The translations under genes were made by a program, and so were the position numbers. From Candidatus Pacearchaeota archaeon (GTDB taxonomy: Archaea > Nanobdellota > Nanobdellia > Pacearchaeales > UBA284), in NCBI GenBank assembly GCA_026395795.1, contig JAPLYB010000037.1:1-47030 (forward strand): a stretch of DNA of 47,030 bases, written 5' to 3'. Positions 41,138 through 47,030 of the stretch are shown piece by piece (position 1 is the first letter of the stretch; each line of letters begins with the position of its first letter). Below the pieces are notes generated by a model that was not told the origin of the DNA, made no database searches, and worked only from the letters and a program-made list of their open reading frames with translations.

Positions 41138-41170
41138 AATAGTAATTCTAAAGTAGTTAAAAGAGAAACG

Positions 41171-41179
41171 TTTATAAAG
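41171..41179 (+). promoter_or_regulatory. TATA box of the 142-aa gene
   Basis: TTTATAAAG starting 29 nt before ATG 41200; a clear leaderless-type promoter. Confidence 0.6.
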
Positions 41180-41199
41180 AAAGAACTCTCTAAGAGAAC

Positions 41200-41628
41200 A
41201 TGTCTGAATATCTTACTATTGAACAAAGAACGGATTTGGTGGGTTGGTTTGGAAAAAAGTTATTGGAACACAAATTAGATGAGATTCCTAGAAATATGGT
41301 CAACTTTGCTCTTGCTATAAACGAAGGTGAATTTAAACACGTGCCTCTGGAAAGAAGGGCGATTTATGCAACCGCAGCAGCAGATATGGCAGAAAGTGTT
41401 CGCCAATTACTTATTAAACAAGACGTAAAAGTAGTTGCTCTTCCAAACGATGGTTTTGAAACAGAGGTCTTAAAACAATTTTGGCCAATGTATGATGATG
41501 GAACTGTTGGAAATTTGCTTTCTGGAACTGAATTTTTAATGGCTATGTTAGGTCTAACTTATAATGTCTATATGGAGGATCGTAGATATAGGGACACTCC
41601 AATTACAACCCCTGTTAAGCAAAACTAG
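41200..41628 (+). CDS. Unknown 142-aa soluble protein
   Basis: 142 aa. No family recognised. Mostly helical by composition (LVGWFGKKLLEHKLDEIP; ERRAIYATAAADMAESVRQLL), no signal or membrane segment, no cysteines. It has its own TATA box at the right distance and sits between infB and S6e on the same strand, so it is a real gene with separate transcription. Its composition (fewer Lys, more balanced) resembles the unknown gene at 42243 and others in the window, which may reflect a shared group of short lineage-specific proteins. Confidence 0.55.
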   Translation: MSEYLTIEQRTDLVGWFGKKLLEHKLDEIPRNMVNFALAINEGEFKHVPLERRAIYATAAADMAESVRQLLIKQDVKVVALPNDGFETEVLKQFWPMYDDGTVGNLLSGTEFLMAMLGLTYNVYMEDRRYRDTPITTPVKQN

Positions 41629-41660
41629 ATATTTTAATAATTTCTTTTCTTTCCGCAACC

Positions 41661-41669
41661 TTTTTAAAC
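41661..41669 (+). promoter_or_regulatory. TATA box of S6e
   Basis: TTTTTAAAC 29 nt before ATG 41690. Confidence 0.5.
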
Positions 41670-41689
41670 ATTCTTAAACAAGATTTAAC

Positions 41690-42121
41690 ATGACAATCAA
41701 ATTAGACATCGGAGACCCTAAAAGCAAAAAAACTTTTCATGCAGAAACAGCTAGTGTTGCTTTTATTGGGAAAAGAATCGGAGAAAGTATAAAAGGAGAC
41801 ACGATAAATGAGTTTGCTGATCTTTCTGATTATGAATTTATTATTACTGGATTTTCTCACATGTCTGGGATACCTGGACTAAAAAAAGTTCAAGGGTCAA
41901 ACCTAAGAAAGATGCTTATGACTAGAGGAAAAGGAATGAAAACCAAGAAACCTCAAGGGTTGAGATTAAAAAAGACAGTTCATGGAAATACGATTACAGA
42001 ACAAATTGTTCAGATTAATTTAAAAGTTTCTAAATCAGGCGAAAAAACATTGCCCAAGGTGTTCGGAAAAGAAGAAGTCAAGGAAGAAGTTAAAGAAGCT
42101 ACCATAACTTCTGCTTCTTAA
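41690..42121 (+). CDS. rps6e: 30S ribosomal protein S6e (eS6)
   Basis: 143 aa. An archaeal/eukaryotic small-subunit protein. Motifs ISDP-like start (LDIGDPKSKKTFH), IGKRIGESIKGD, FIITGFSHMSGIPGLKKVQGS and MKTKKPQGLRLKKTVHGNTI match the family closely. The C-terminal about 20 residues (EEVKEEVKEATITSAS) are an acidic, low-complexity tail added beyond the archaeal core. It is near infB and aIF2-gamma, the usual archaeal neighbourhood, each with its own leaderless promoter here. Confidence 0.94.
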   Translation: MTIKLDIGDPKSKKTFHAETASVAFIGKRIGESIKGDTINEFADLSDYEFIITGFSHMSGIPGLKKVQGSNLRKMLMTRGKGMKTKKPQGLRLKKTVHGNTITEQIVQINLKVSKSGEKTLPKVFGKEEVKEEVKEATITSAS

Positions 42122-42210
42122 AAGAATAATTTTTCTTAAATAATTTTCAAGTATAAATGGGGCAGCTCTTTGTTTTCTTGCTTTTGCTGTCACTGGGCAG
42201 GAGCGAAAGG

Positions 42211-42219
42211 TTTATAAGT
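42211..42219 (+). promoter_or_regulatory. TATA box deciding the start at 42243
   Basis: TTTATAAGT. The expected transcription start (27-30 nt downstream, about 42239) lies after the first in-frame ATG (42231), so translation must start at the second ATG, 42243. Confidence 0.5.
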
Positions 42220-42242
42220 CTCTGTGATTAATGAAAAGTACA

Positions 42243-42743
42243 ATGGCAGGAAAAGATTATGCAGATAGTGGGGGGGTATTGACCTTAGAACCTTTTGTGG
42301 AGTTAACTCTGAAAGCACTTTCTTTAATGTATAGTCGTGGAATTCCAAGATTAGACGTTCTTGCAATGAGTGGAGATTATCAATCTGCAATCAAAACTGT
42401 TAGAGCTCATTTAGCATTGGTTGCTAAGTATGTACCTCGGGAAATAACTTCCGAAAGAGATTTTGTAAAAGGACCAACAGATGAAGAATTAATTATGTTT
42501 AATCACGGGAGAGATCTTGCAAGATTAATCGAGATTAATACAGATGAAGGCAATTCGGGAGCTTATAAAAGATTAGATCAATTAACACTTGCGTTAGCTA
42601 GTCTTGGTGGATTAGATTGTGCTTCTAATCCAAGTGCAGAAACTTTTAGATTATTGATAAAGGAATTTGCAGTTCCTTATAGGATTGCTTTGATGTTAGC
42701 AAAAGCAGAAACAACCCAAGCAGACCGAGTTGATCAACAATAA
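42243..42743 (+). CDS. Unknown 166-aa helical protein
   Basis: 166 aa from ATG 42243, chosen by TATA-box distance over ATG 42231. No recognised family. Largely helical (LTLEPFVELTLKALSLMYSRG; SAIKTVRAHLALVAKYVP; LDQLTLALASLGGL), soluble, a single Cys. It lies between S6e and the aIF2-gamma gene in the translation cluster, 30 bp before the latter. Position alone does not show a role in translation. Confidence 0.55.
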   Translation: MAGKDYADSGGVLTLEPFVELTLKALSLMYSRGIPRLDVLAMSGDYQSAIKTVRAHLALVAKYVPREITSERDFVKGPTDEELIMFNHGRDLARLIEINTDEGNSGAYKRLDQLTLALASLGGLDCASNPSAETFRLLIKEFAVPYRIALMLAKAETTQADRVDQQ

Positions 42744-42744
42744 T

Positions 42745-42753
42745 CTTAAAAAC
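42745..42753 (+). promoter_or_regulatory. TATA box of the aIF2-gamma gene
   Basis: CTTAAAAAC 29 nt before ATG 42774, directly after the stop of the preceding gene. Confidence 0.5.
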
Positions 42754-42773
42754 CCCCGTTCTTTTTGTGTTAA

Positions 42774-43988
42774 ATGATTACTAAACAACCTGTATTGAAT
42801 ATTGGACTTGTGGGACATATCGATCATGGAAAAACGACTGTTTTGTATCATCTCACAGGAGTCTGGGCTGACAAACATTCTGAAGAATTAAAGAGAGGAA
42901 TAACAATCAAGCTAGGATATGCTGATGTAATTATTCACAAATGTACAAAATGTAATCAGTATGCCATAAAAAAAACATGTTCTTGCGGAGGCGTTGCAGA
43001 GCCTGTTAAGTATGTTAGTTTTATCGATGCTCCGGGGCATGAGATGCTTATGGCAACTATGCTTGGAGGAGCAGCCATAATTGATGTTGCTCTTTTGACA
43101 ATCGCTGCAAATGAACCTTTCCCTCAGCCACAAACAAAAGAACATTTGCTTGCTCTTGAATGCAAAGGTGTTAAACAGATTATAATCCTGCAGAACAAAA
43201 TAGATTTAGTTACAAAAGAAAAAGCAATTGAACAGTATAAAAAAATTAAAGAATTTGTTAAAGGAAGTGTTGCTGAAAATGCAAGAATTATTCCGATATG
43301 TGCACAGCAAGATGTTAACATAGACCAGATTTTGGAAGAGATTAATACAATTGAAAGTCCTAAGAGAGACACGGAAAGCAAACCTTTGTTCTTAATCGCA
43401 AGAACTTTTGATATTAACAGACCTGGAACTGAGATAAAAGATTTGCAGGGGGGAGTTTTAGGAGGAATCCTGAAATCAGGAAAGTTGAAGATAGGAGATA
43501 TAATTGAGATTAAACCAGGAGAAAGTTTGAAGAAAAAAGACCAAACAATATACAAAACAGTAAAGACAAAGATAATCGCATTGCGTGCTGGAAAAAATGA
43601 ATTGCAAGAAGTAACTCCTTCTGGATCTTTAGCAATACAAACTGCTTTAGATCCATTTATGACAAAATCAGATGGACTTGTAGGATGTGTTGCTGGTTTA
43701 GACAATTCACTGCCAGAAATTTCTTATACTCTTAAGTTAAAAACAACATTATTCAAAGAAATTGTCGGAGCGAAAGAACAATTAAAAATAGATCCTCTTA
43801 AAACAAGTGAATTTTTGATGTTGAGTGTTAATACAAGCACGACAATAGGAAAAGTTATGAAAATGAAAGGCAATGAAGTTGAGCTTGCTTTGAAAATTCC
43901 TGTTCTGCCTTTCAAAGGAGACAGAGTTGGACTAGCAAGAAATTATCAAAGCCATTGGAGATTAGTTGGTTGGGGAGAAATTCTTTAA
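42774..43988 (+). CDS. eif2g: Translation initiation factor aIF2, gamma subunit
   Basis: 404 aa. The GTPase core of the aIF2 heterotrimer that brings initiator Met-tRNA to the ribosome. G1 GLVGHIDHGKTT at residues 11-22, RGITIKLGYAD switch I, the zinc-ribbon cysteines CTKCNQYAIKKTCSC typical of aIF2-gamma and absent from EF-Tu, G3 DAPGHEMLMATML, G4 QNKIDLV. Domains II and III follow. Length is typical. It ends 3 bp from the stop of a convergent unknown gene. Confidence 0.95.
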   Translation: MITKQPVLNIGLVGHIDHGKTTVLYHLTGVWADKHSEELKRGITIKLGYADVIIHKCTKCNQYAIKKTCSCGGVAEPVKYVSFIDAPGHEMLMATMLGGAAIIDVALLTIAANEPFPQPQTKEHLLALECKGVKQIIILQNKIDLVTKEKAIEQYKKIKEFVKGSVAENARIIPICAQQDVNIDQILEEINTIESPKRDTESKPLFLIARTFDINRPGTEIKDLQGGVLGGILKSGKLKIGDIIEIKPGESLKKKDQTIYKTVKTKIIALRAGKNELQEVTPSGSLAIQTALDPFMTKSDGLVGCVAGLDNSLPEISYTLKLKTTLFKEIVGAKEQLKIDPLKTSEFLMLSVNTSTTIGKVMKMKGNEVELALKIPVLPFKGDRVGLARNYQSHWRLVGWGEIL

Positions 43989-43991
43989 AAT

Positions 43992-44294
43992 TTATTTCAT
44001 TTCTGGATGTCGATCAGATAAATACGCTACTAAGGCACTTGACACTCTTTCATTTGCATGAATCCCATAAACCCATCTTTCAAAAGTTATAGGGTCGTCT
44101 GTTGTTATCAGAGTTCCTCTTAGACTTAGGTTCCCATCTGAAAGAAGAGTGCCCCTATAAAATGTACCTGCGTCACTTAAACCGAAAACATGAGGTGTGC
44201 CATCAATAGAGATAGTTACTCTGTTTTCTTCTTTAAATTCCCTTTCCCTTTGAGATAACGTTTCTGCATCATCTGTTTGTGTAATACCCCCCAT
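43992..44294 (-). CDS. Unknown protein, 3' part of a frameshifted gene
   Basis: A 100-aa ORF from ATG 44294, but the frame stays open and coding-like for about 34 further codons upstream (reading GWNYEDIVRGPHVVGFPGW and then LSPPAWGFMGG) to a TGA at 44412-44414, with no start codon there. The Gly/Pro/Trp-rich composition suggests conserved protein. It most likely continues the 149-aa ORF at 44390-44839 after a one-base deletion in the 19-nt window where both frames are open (44393-44411). Contains SIDGTPHVFGLSDAGTFYRG. No family recognised. Confidence 0.5.
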   Translation of the reverse strand: MGGITQTDDAETLSQREREFKEENRVTISIDGTPHVFGLSDAGTFYRGTLLSDGNLSLRGTLITTDDPITFERWVYGIHANERVSSALVAYLSDRHPEMK

Positions 44295-44389
44295 AAACCC
44301 CCAAGCAGGAGGCGATAACCAACCGGGAAACCCAACAACGTGTGGCCCTCTTACAATGTCTTCGTAGTTCCATCCTTTAAATTTGTCTT

Positions 44390-44839
44390 TTAGGGAAGGC
44401 CCGCTGTTATATCAACGATATCAGGATAGGTTCTGCTTTTACTAAAATAAGATACAGTAGCAACAAAATCTGCTTCTTTAGGATGTTCTTGTTCTTCTTC
44501 GACTAGTGAAACTGTTCCAAAAACAATTTTTCTTACTTCATTGACTATTCTTTCTGGTTTGATAGTTCTTACAACTGCACCAGTCGTATCTCTAAGAGTA
44601 GCATGAATTGTAACTCCTTCATGTCTAGTTCCAAGTCTCCTTAAATTTCTTTCTTTAATTTTTCTTGAATCTCCAAAGAACATTAATGCCATCTCTTCAA
44701 CTGGAGAATAAACTTCGCCTAGTTTGGAAATTCGATAACCATCATAATTTAATTGAACGGTGTCATAAGAAAATGGATAAACGTTTGTGTGCAGTCCAGA
44801 ACATCTTAGTCTATCACTGATGTGTTCGAATAGTGGCAT
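44390..44839 (-). CDS. Unknown protein, 5' part of a frameshifted gene
   Basis: 149 aa from ATG 44839. Sequence marks include NVYPFSYDTVQLNYDGYRI, a basic RKIKERNLRRLG and VTIHATLRDTTGAVVRTI. It stops at 44390, where the other frame takes over (DITAG followed by PSLKDKFKGW if one base is restored). The joined protein would be about 280 aa. If the shift is real, this is a pseudogene; if it is a sequencing error, it is one intact gene. No signal peptide, no known family. Upstream is the Lgt gene in the same direction, 65 bp away. Confidence 0.5.
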   Translation of the reverse strand: MPLFEHISDRLRCSGLHTNVYPFSYDTVQLNYDGYRISKLGEVYSPVEEMALMFFGDSRKIKERNLRRLGTRHEGVTIHATLRDTTGAVVRTIKPERIVNEVRKIVFGTVSLVEEEQEHPKEADFVATVSYFSKSRTYPDIVDITAGLP

Positions 44840-44904
44840 TTTATTTTTTAAAATACTAATCTTTTAGTAATTTTACTGTAGTAACTTTTGCCTTTTAAAT
44901 CTTT

Positions 44905-45687
44905 TTATTTTTTCCTCCATAGGATTATCTTGCTTGTTATAAATGTCACGAGCAAAATCCATTGGCTTTCTGCTAGTCCTAAGAAATAATTTTGATAAAC
45001 CCTTAAGAAATCATTGAAAAATCTGAAGAAAGAATATAAAATTAAGAAGCAGAGGAATAATGCGCCATTTTTATTTAATAATTTCTTGAACTTTGTTAAT
45101 TTTGCATCTGGATTCTCTTTTATTTTTTTAAACCAAATTAATAATCCGAAGATAACTAAACAATAAAGTGTTTCATATAACTGAGTTGGATGTCTTAAGA
45201 TATCTCCGGCAACTTGAATTGCCCATGGAAGGCTCGAGGCAATTCCAAAATCATCCCAATTTAGGAAACAGCCAATCCTGGCAATCGCAAGTCCTAATGC
45301 AAGATAAGGTGCAACAGTATCTAAAATTTGACTGAAGCGAATTTTGTCTTTGTTCTTCTTGCAGTAGAGCCACACAAAGAGAATAGAGAGGATAATTCCC
45401 CCATAACTTGTTTCTCCCCCTTTTCCAAATGCGAGAATTTCCAAGGGTTTAGAAATAAAATAAGAAAGATTCTCAAAAATAAAAAATAATCTTCCTCCGA
45501 TTATCGCTCCTAAAAGAATGAGCAGAAGGATGCTCCAGATTGTGTTCTCTTCTATCCCTCTTTTTCTTGCTTCTCGAAAAAATAGTATGGATGTAATAAG
45601 AAATGCCAAGACAAAGAATGCTCCCCAAGTGTAAATTGTAAAATTTCCAATCTTAAGCAGATAATGAATTGGTGTTAGTGGAATCAT
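44905..45687 (-). CDS. lgt: Prolipoprotein diacylglyceryl transferase
   Basis: 260 aa. Transfers diacylglyceryl from phosphatidylglycerol to the lipobox cysteine of prelipoproteins in bacteria. About seven hydrophobic helices. Family signatures: IIGGRLFF, ETSYGGI, ARIGCFLNWDDFG (the Lgt signature region G-R-x-G-N-F-x-N-x-E-x-x-G, with the Asn and Glu positions changed) and RHPTQLYE. Lgt is a bacterial enzyme family; in an archaeon with ether lipids its donor is unclear. It is divergent from a gene with a lipobox signal peptide (103 bp between starts), which supports a lipoprotein-processing role. Confidence 0.88.
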   Translation of the reverse strand: MIPLTPIHYLLKIGNFTIYTWGAFFVLAFLITSILFFREARKRGIEENTIWSILLLILLGAIIGGRLFFIFENLSYFISKPLEILAFGKGGETSYGGIILSILFVWLYCKKNKDKIRFSQILDTVAPYLALGLAIARIGCFLNWDDFGIASSLPWAIQVAGDILRHPTQLYETLYCLVIFGLLIWFKKIKENPDAKLTKFKKLLNKNGALFLCFLILYSFFRFFNDFLRVYQNYFLGLAESQWILLVTFITSKIILWRKK

Positions 45688-45754
45688 TAATAAAACTATA
45701 GAAGAGGACTTAAATATTTCTTGTATAATTGTTTAGTAGTAACAAAAGAAAAGA

Positions 45755-45763
45755 TTTATAAAT
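45755..45763 (+). promoter_or_regulatory. TATA box of the lipoprotein gene
   Basis: TTTATAAAT starting 36 nt before ATG 45791, leaving a leader of about 8 nt. Confidence 0.5.
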
Positions 45764-45790
45764 AAAAATTGCTTTGTATGAATCTAAAAA

Positions 45791-46525
45791 ATGTCATCAA
45801 AAATTTTAGTCTGTGGGCTTGTTGCTTTACTTGCTTGTTCTCCAAGACATGAAACTGGAAATGTTCATGCTGTTAATATGACCCAAGCATCTCAAAAAGC
45901 ATATAATGGGCAATATGATTATGTTACAGTCCATAGTGCTGGTTCTGTAGCAGAAGATCATCTGAGACAGTTTACTGCATTAACACTTTATAGAACGAAT
46001 GTTTTAAGAAATCCTCAATCTGTTTTGTTTCTTGACGGTTATGAATGCAGGGGAAGAAGTCTCGAGCAGACATTTGTGGAAGATGAAAGACTTGTTGATC
46101 AAATGAAACATTTCCCAGATTCAGAGCATTTAGAAATTGCTCATGCACACAACACTCCAGCAAATACTCAAAGATTAAGAGAAAGAGGACATCAAGAAAA
46201 ATTGAAAATTTTAATTGTTACTTCTGACTATCATGCTCCGAGAGTTGCACAAACAACAGGATATTATTTTACAGAAAACATGCCAGAACAAATTGATGTT
46301 TTAGGAATTAATTCTGGAAGAGCAGACATGAAAGTTTTAGCAAAAGAATTTTTTGCAAGATGGCAAACTTGGGCAATTTTTAAACATTTAGAAAAAGGTT
46401 CTAATCCAGAGAAGTTAACTCAAGCATATGATACACAAATTTATAATGTTATTGATGGAGCTCTTGTAAAAAAGCCCTTACTTGAACAAGGAAGAATATT
46501 CTTAAGAGAATATTTGAGGAGATAA
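45791..46525 (+). CDS. Predicted lipoprotein of the YdcF/SanA (DUF218) family
   Basis: 244 aa. The N-terminus MSSKILVCGLVALLACSP is a short basic/hydrophobic signal ending in a lipobox, LLAC with Cys16. The rest fits the DUF218 fold: YDYVTVHSAGS, a helix LTLYRTNVL, SVLFLDGYE, HAHNTPANTQRL (the usual E/N-T-x-x-N segment), and ILIVTSDYHAPRVAQT, the family hallmark (VTS-x-Y-H-x-x-R). Bacterial members act in envelope maintenance; the enzymatic activity is unclear. Divergent from lgt, whose product would be needed to lipidate it if the archaeal pathway works like the bacterial one. Confidence 0.75.
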   Translation: MSSKILVCGLVALLACSPRHETGNVHAVNMTQASQKAYNGQYDYVTVHSAGSVAEDHLRQFTALTLYRTNVLRNPQSVLFLDGYECRGRSLEQTFVEDERLVDQMKHFPDSEHLEIAHAHNTPANTQRLRERGHQEKLKILIVTSDYHAPRVAQTTGYYFTENMPEQIDVLGINSGRADMKVLAKEFFARWQTWAIFKHLEKGSNPEKLTQAYDTQIYNVIDGALVKKPLLEQGRIFLREYLRR

Positions 46526-46526
46526 G

Positions 46527-46535
46527 TTTTAAATA
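46527..46535 (+). promoter_or_regulatory. TATA box of the 95-aa membrane protein gene
   Basis: TTTTAAATA 29 nt before ATG 46556. Confidence 0.5.
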
Positions 46536-46555
46536 ATATTCCTTCTTGAAGATTT

Positions 46556-46843
46556 ATGCGAAAACATTTGCGAAAAATAAGAGGGAAGTCAGTTGTAACA
46601 AAAAGAGAGGTTATTGCTGATTTGATTTTCCTTGCAATATCTGCTTTTATCTCACTCATAATAATCTTCTTATTTGATATTCATAGAAGTTTTTACGAAT
46701 GGCCGATTCAATTATCTTTCTTGTTTAAGACGCCGGGGCCATATGTTTTCTTTGGATTTATTGGAACGCTTGTAGGATTTTTCTTGATAAAACTTTTTCT
46801 ATTAGGTGTAAAAGAAGAGGGAATTGGAAAAAGAAAAAGATAA
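46556..46843 (+). CDS. Small membrane protein of unknown function
   Basis: 95 aa. A strongly basic N-terminus (RKHLRKIRGKSVVTKRE) is followed by two hydrophobic helices (about 22-42 and 65-85: VFFGFIGTLVGFFLIKLFLLG) and a basic tail, so both ends face the cytoplasm. No family name. It follows the lipoprotein gene by 30 bp but has its own TATA box. It ends 48 bp before the IS end at the window edge, so it is the last complete gene. Confidence 0.55.
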   Translation: MRKHLRKIRGKSVVTKREVIADLIFLAISAFISLIIIFLFDIHRSFYEWPIQLSFLFKTPGPYVFFGFIGTLVGFFLIKLFLLGVKEEGIGKRKR

Positions 46844-46891
46844 TTTCTTTTTTCTCCTCGATGACATGCAAAGCTTTTTAAGTTTTTCCAA

Positions 46892-47030
46892 CTGTGTTAT
46901 CCCGTTATTATTTCCTAACGATACATTTTCTCGGGTTTTCATTTTCTCATTTTTCTTATAAAAGCTTGTGACGGTGTTTCTAGTTCATCAAACTTTAAAG
47001 ATTTATGCGGCTTAACATCATTGTACCAAC
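46892..47030 (-). mobile_element. IS 3' end, right copy (inverted repeat of window start)
   Basis: The exact reverse complement of 1-139. The outer IS end begins CTGTGTTATCCCGTT at 46892 and the transposase reads inward on the minus strand. The IS is cut off by the window edge. Confidence 0.8.
46939..47028 (-). CDS. IS481/IS3-like transposase, C-terminal fragment
   Basis: The same 29 codons and stop as at 3-92, in opposite orientation, including the WYNDVKPHKSL motif. It is partial because of the window edge. It is probably the same IS family member at another chromosomal site, or the same repeat node reused by the assembler. Confidence 0.75.
   Translation of the reverse strand, partial: WYNDVKPHKSLKFDELETPSQAFIRKMRK

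Noticed and set aside
43124-43705. 193-codon minus-strand ORF
   Set aside because: Lies wholly inside the aIF2-gamma gene on the opposite strand; composition is that of an antisense shadow.
45778-45790. ATG at 45778 as start of the lipoprotein gene
   Set aside because: It is in another frame and would not give the lipobox signal peptide.
1-47030. Linear plasmid or virus genome with terminal inverted repeats
   Set aside because: The repeats encode a transposase C-terminus and the interior is core chromosomal content (aIF5B, aIF2-gamma, S6e, tRNAs, MetRS, GlmS).

Overview
The window is a piece of AT-rich archaeal chromosome, most likely from a DPANN archaeon of the Woesearchaeota/Pacearchaeota type. 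Evidence for Archaea: translation factors aIF5B and aIF2-gamma, ribosomal protein S6e, a class I (archaeal) CCA-adding enzyme, class III (archaellin/pilin-type) signal peptides, two tRNA genes without encoded CCA, and many genes whose start codon lies about 25-30 nt after a TTTATAAA-type TATA box (leaderless transcription). The DPANN placement is inference from the pilin signature, the small compact genes and the gene mix. NrdD/NrdG and an AMP phosphorylase fit an anaerobic, nucleotide-scavenging lifestyle. Both window ends are the same 139 bp in opposite orientation, namely the 3' end of an IS481/IS3-like transposase, so the sequence probably stops where an assembler met a repeated IS.

Region 1 (0.2-15.5 kb) is a type IV pilus-like surface machine. 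A minus-strand operon encodes three small prepilin-like proteins, a 1223-aa vWA protein with a pilin-like N-terminus and a 362-aa membrane-anchored partner. It is followed by a separately expressed major pilin with a strong Shine-Dalgarno site. Divergently on the plus strand come a membrane protein with a degenerate cyclophilin domain and a long coiled coil, the secretion ATPase, and two T2SSF/TadC-type membrane proteins. A 1265-bp IS with a 9-bp target duplication separates these from a KaiC-like ATPase.

Region 2 (15.5-26 kb) holds tRNA-Gly(CCC), two unrecognised genes, a methionyl-tRNA synthetase preceded in frame by a LAGLIDADG homing endonuclease, tRNA-Val(CAC), and the anaerobic ribonucleotide reductase set nrdR-nrdD-nrdG. 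nrdD carries a 418-aa intein with its own LAGLIDADG endonuclease. A palindrome resembling an NrdR box precedes nrdR.

Region 3 (26-38 kb) holds a cation:proton antiporter, small unknown and nucleotidyltransferase-like genes with repeated GC-rich 3' elements, and a RelBE-like toxin-antitoxin pair with a palindromic operator and a leader ORF. A minus-strand run follows: AI-2E-family permease, AMP phosphorylase, PHP phosphoesterase, methyltransferase-like protein and CCA-adding enzyme. GlmS comes next.

Region 4 (38-47 kb) holds an IS91-like transposase, then the translation cluster infB(aIF5B)-unknown-S6e-unknown-aIF2-gamma, a frameshifted unknown gene, a prolipoprotein diacylglyceryl transferase (Lgt) divergent from a predicted lipoprotein of the YdcF/DUF218 family, and a small membrane protein. 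I saw no rRNA, CRISPR array or prepilin peptidase.
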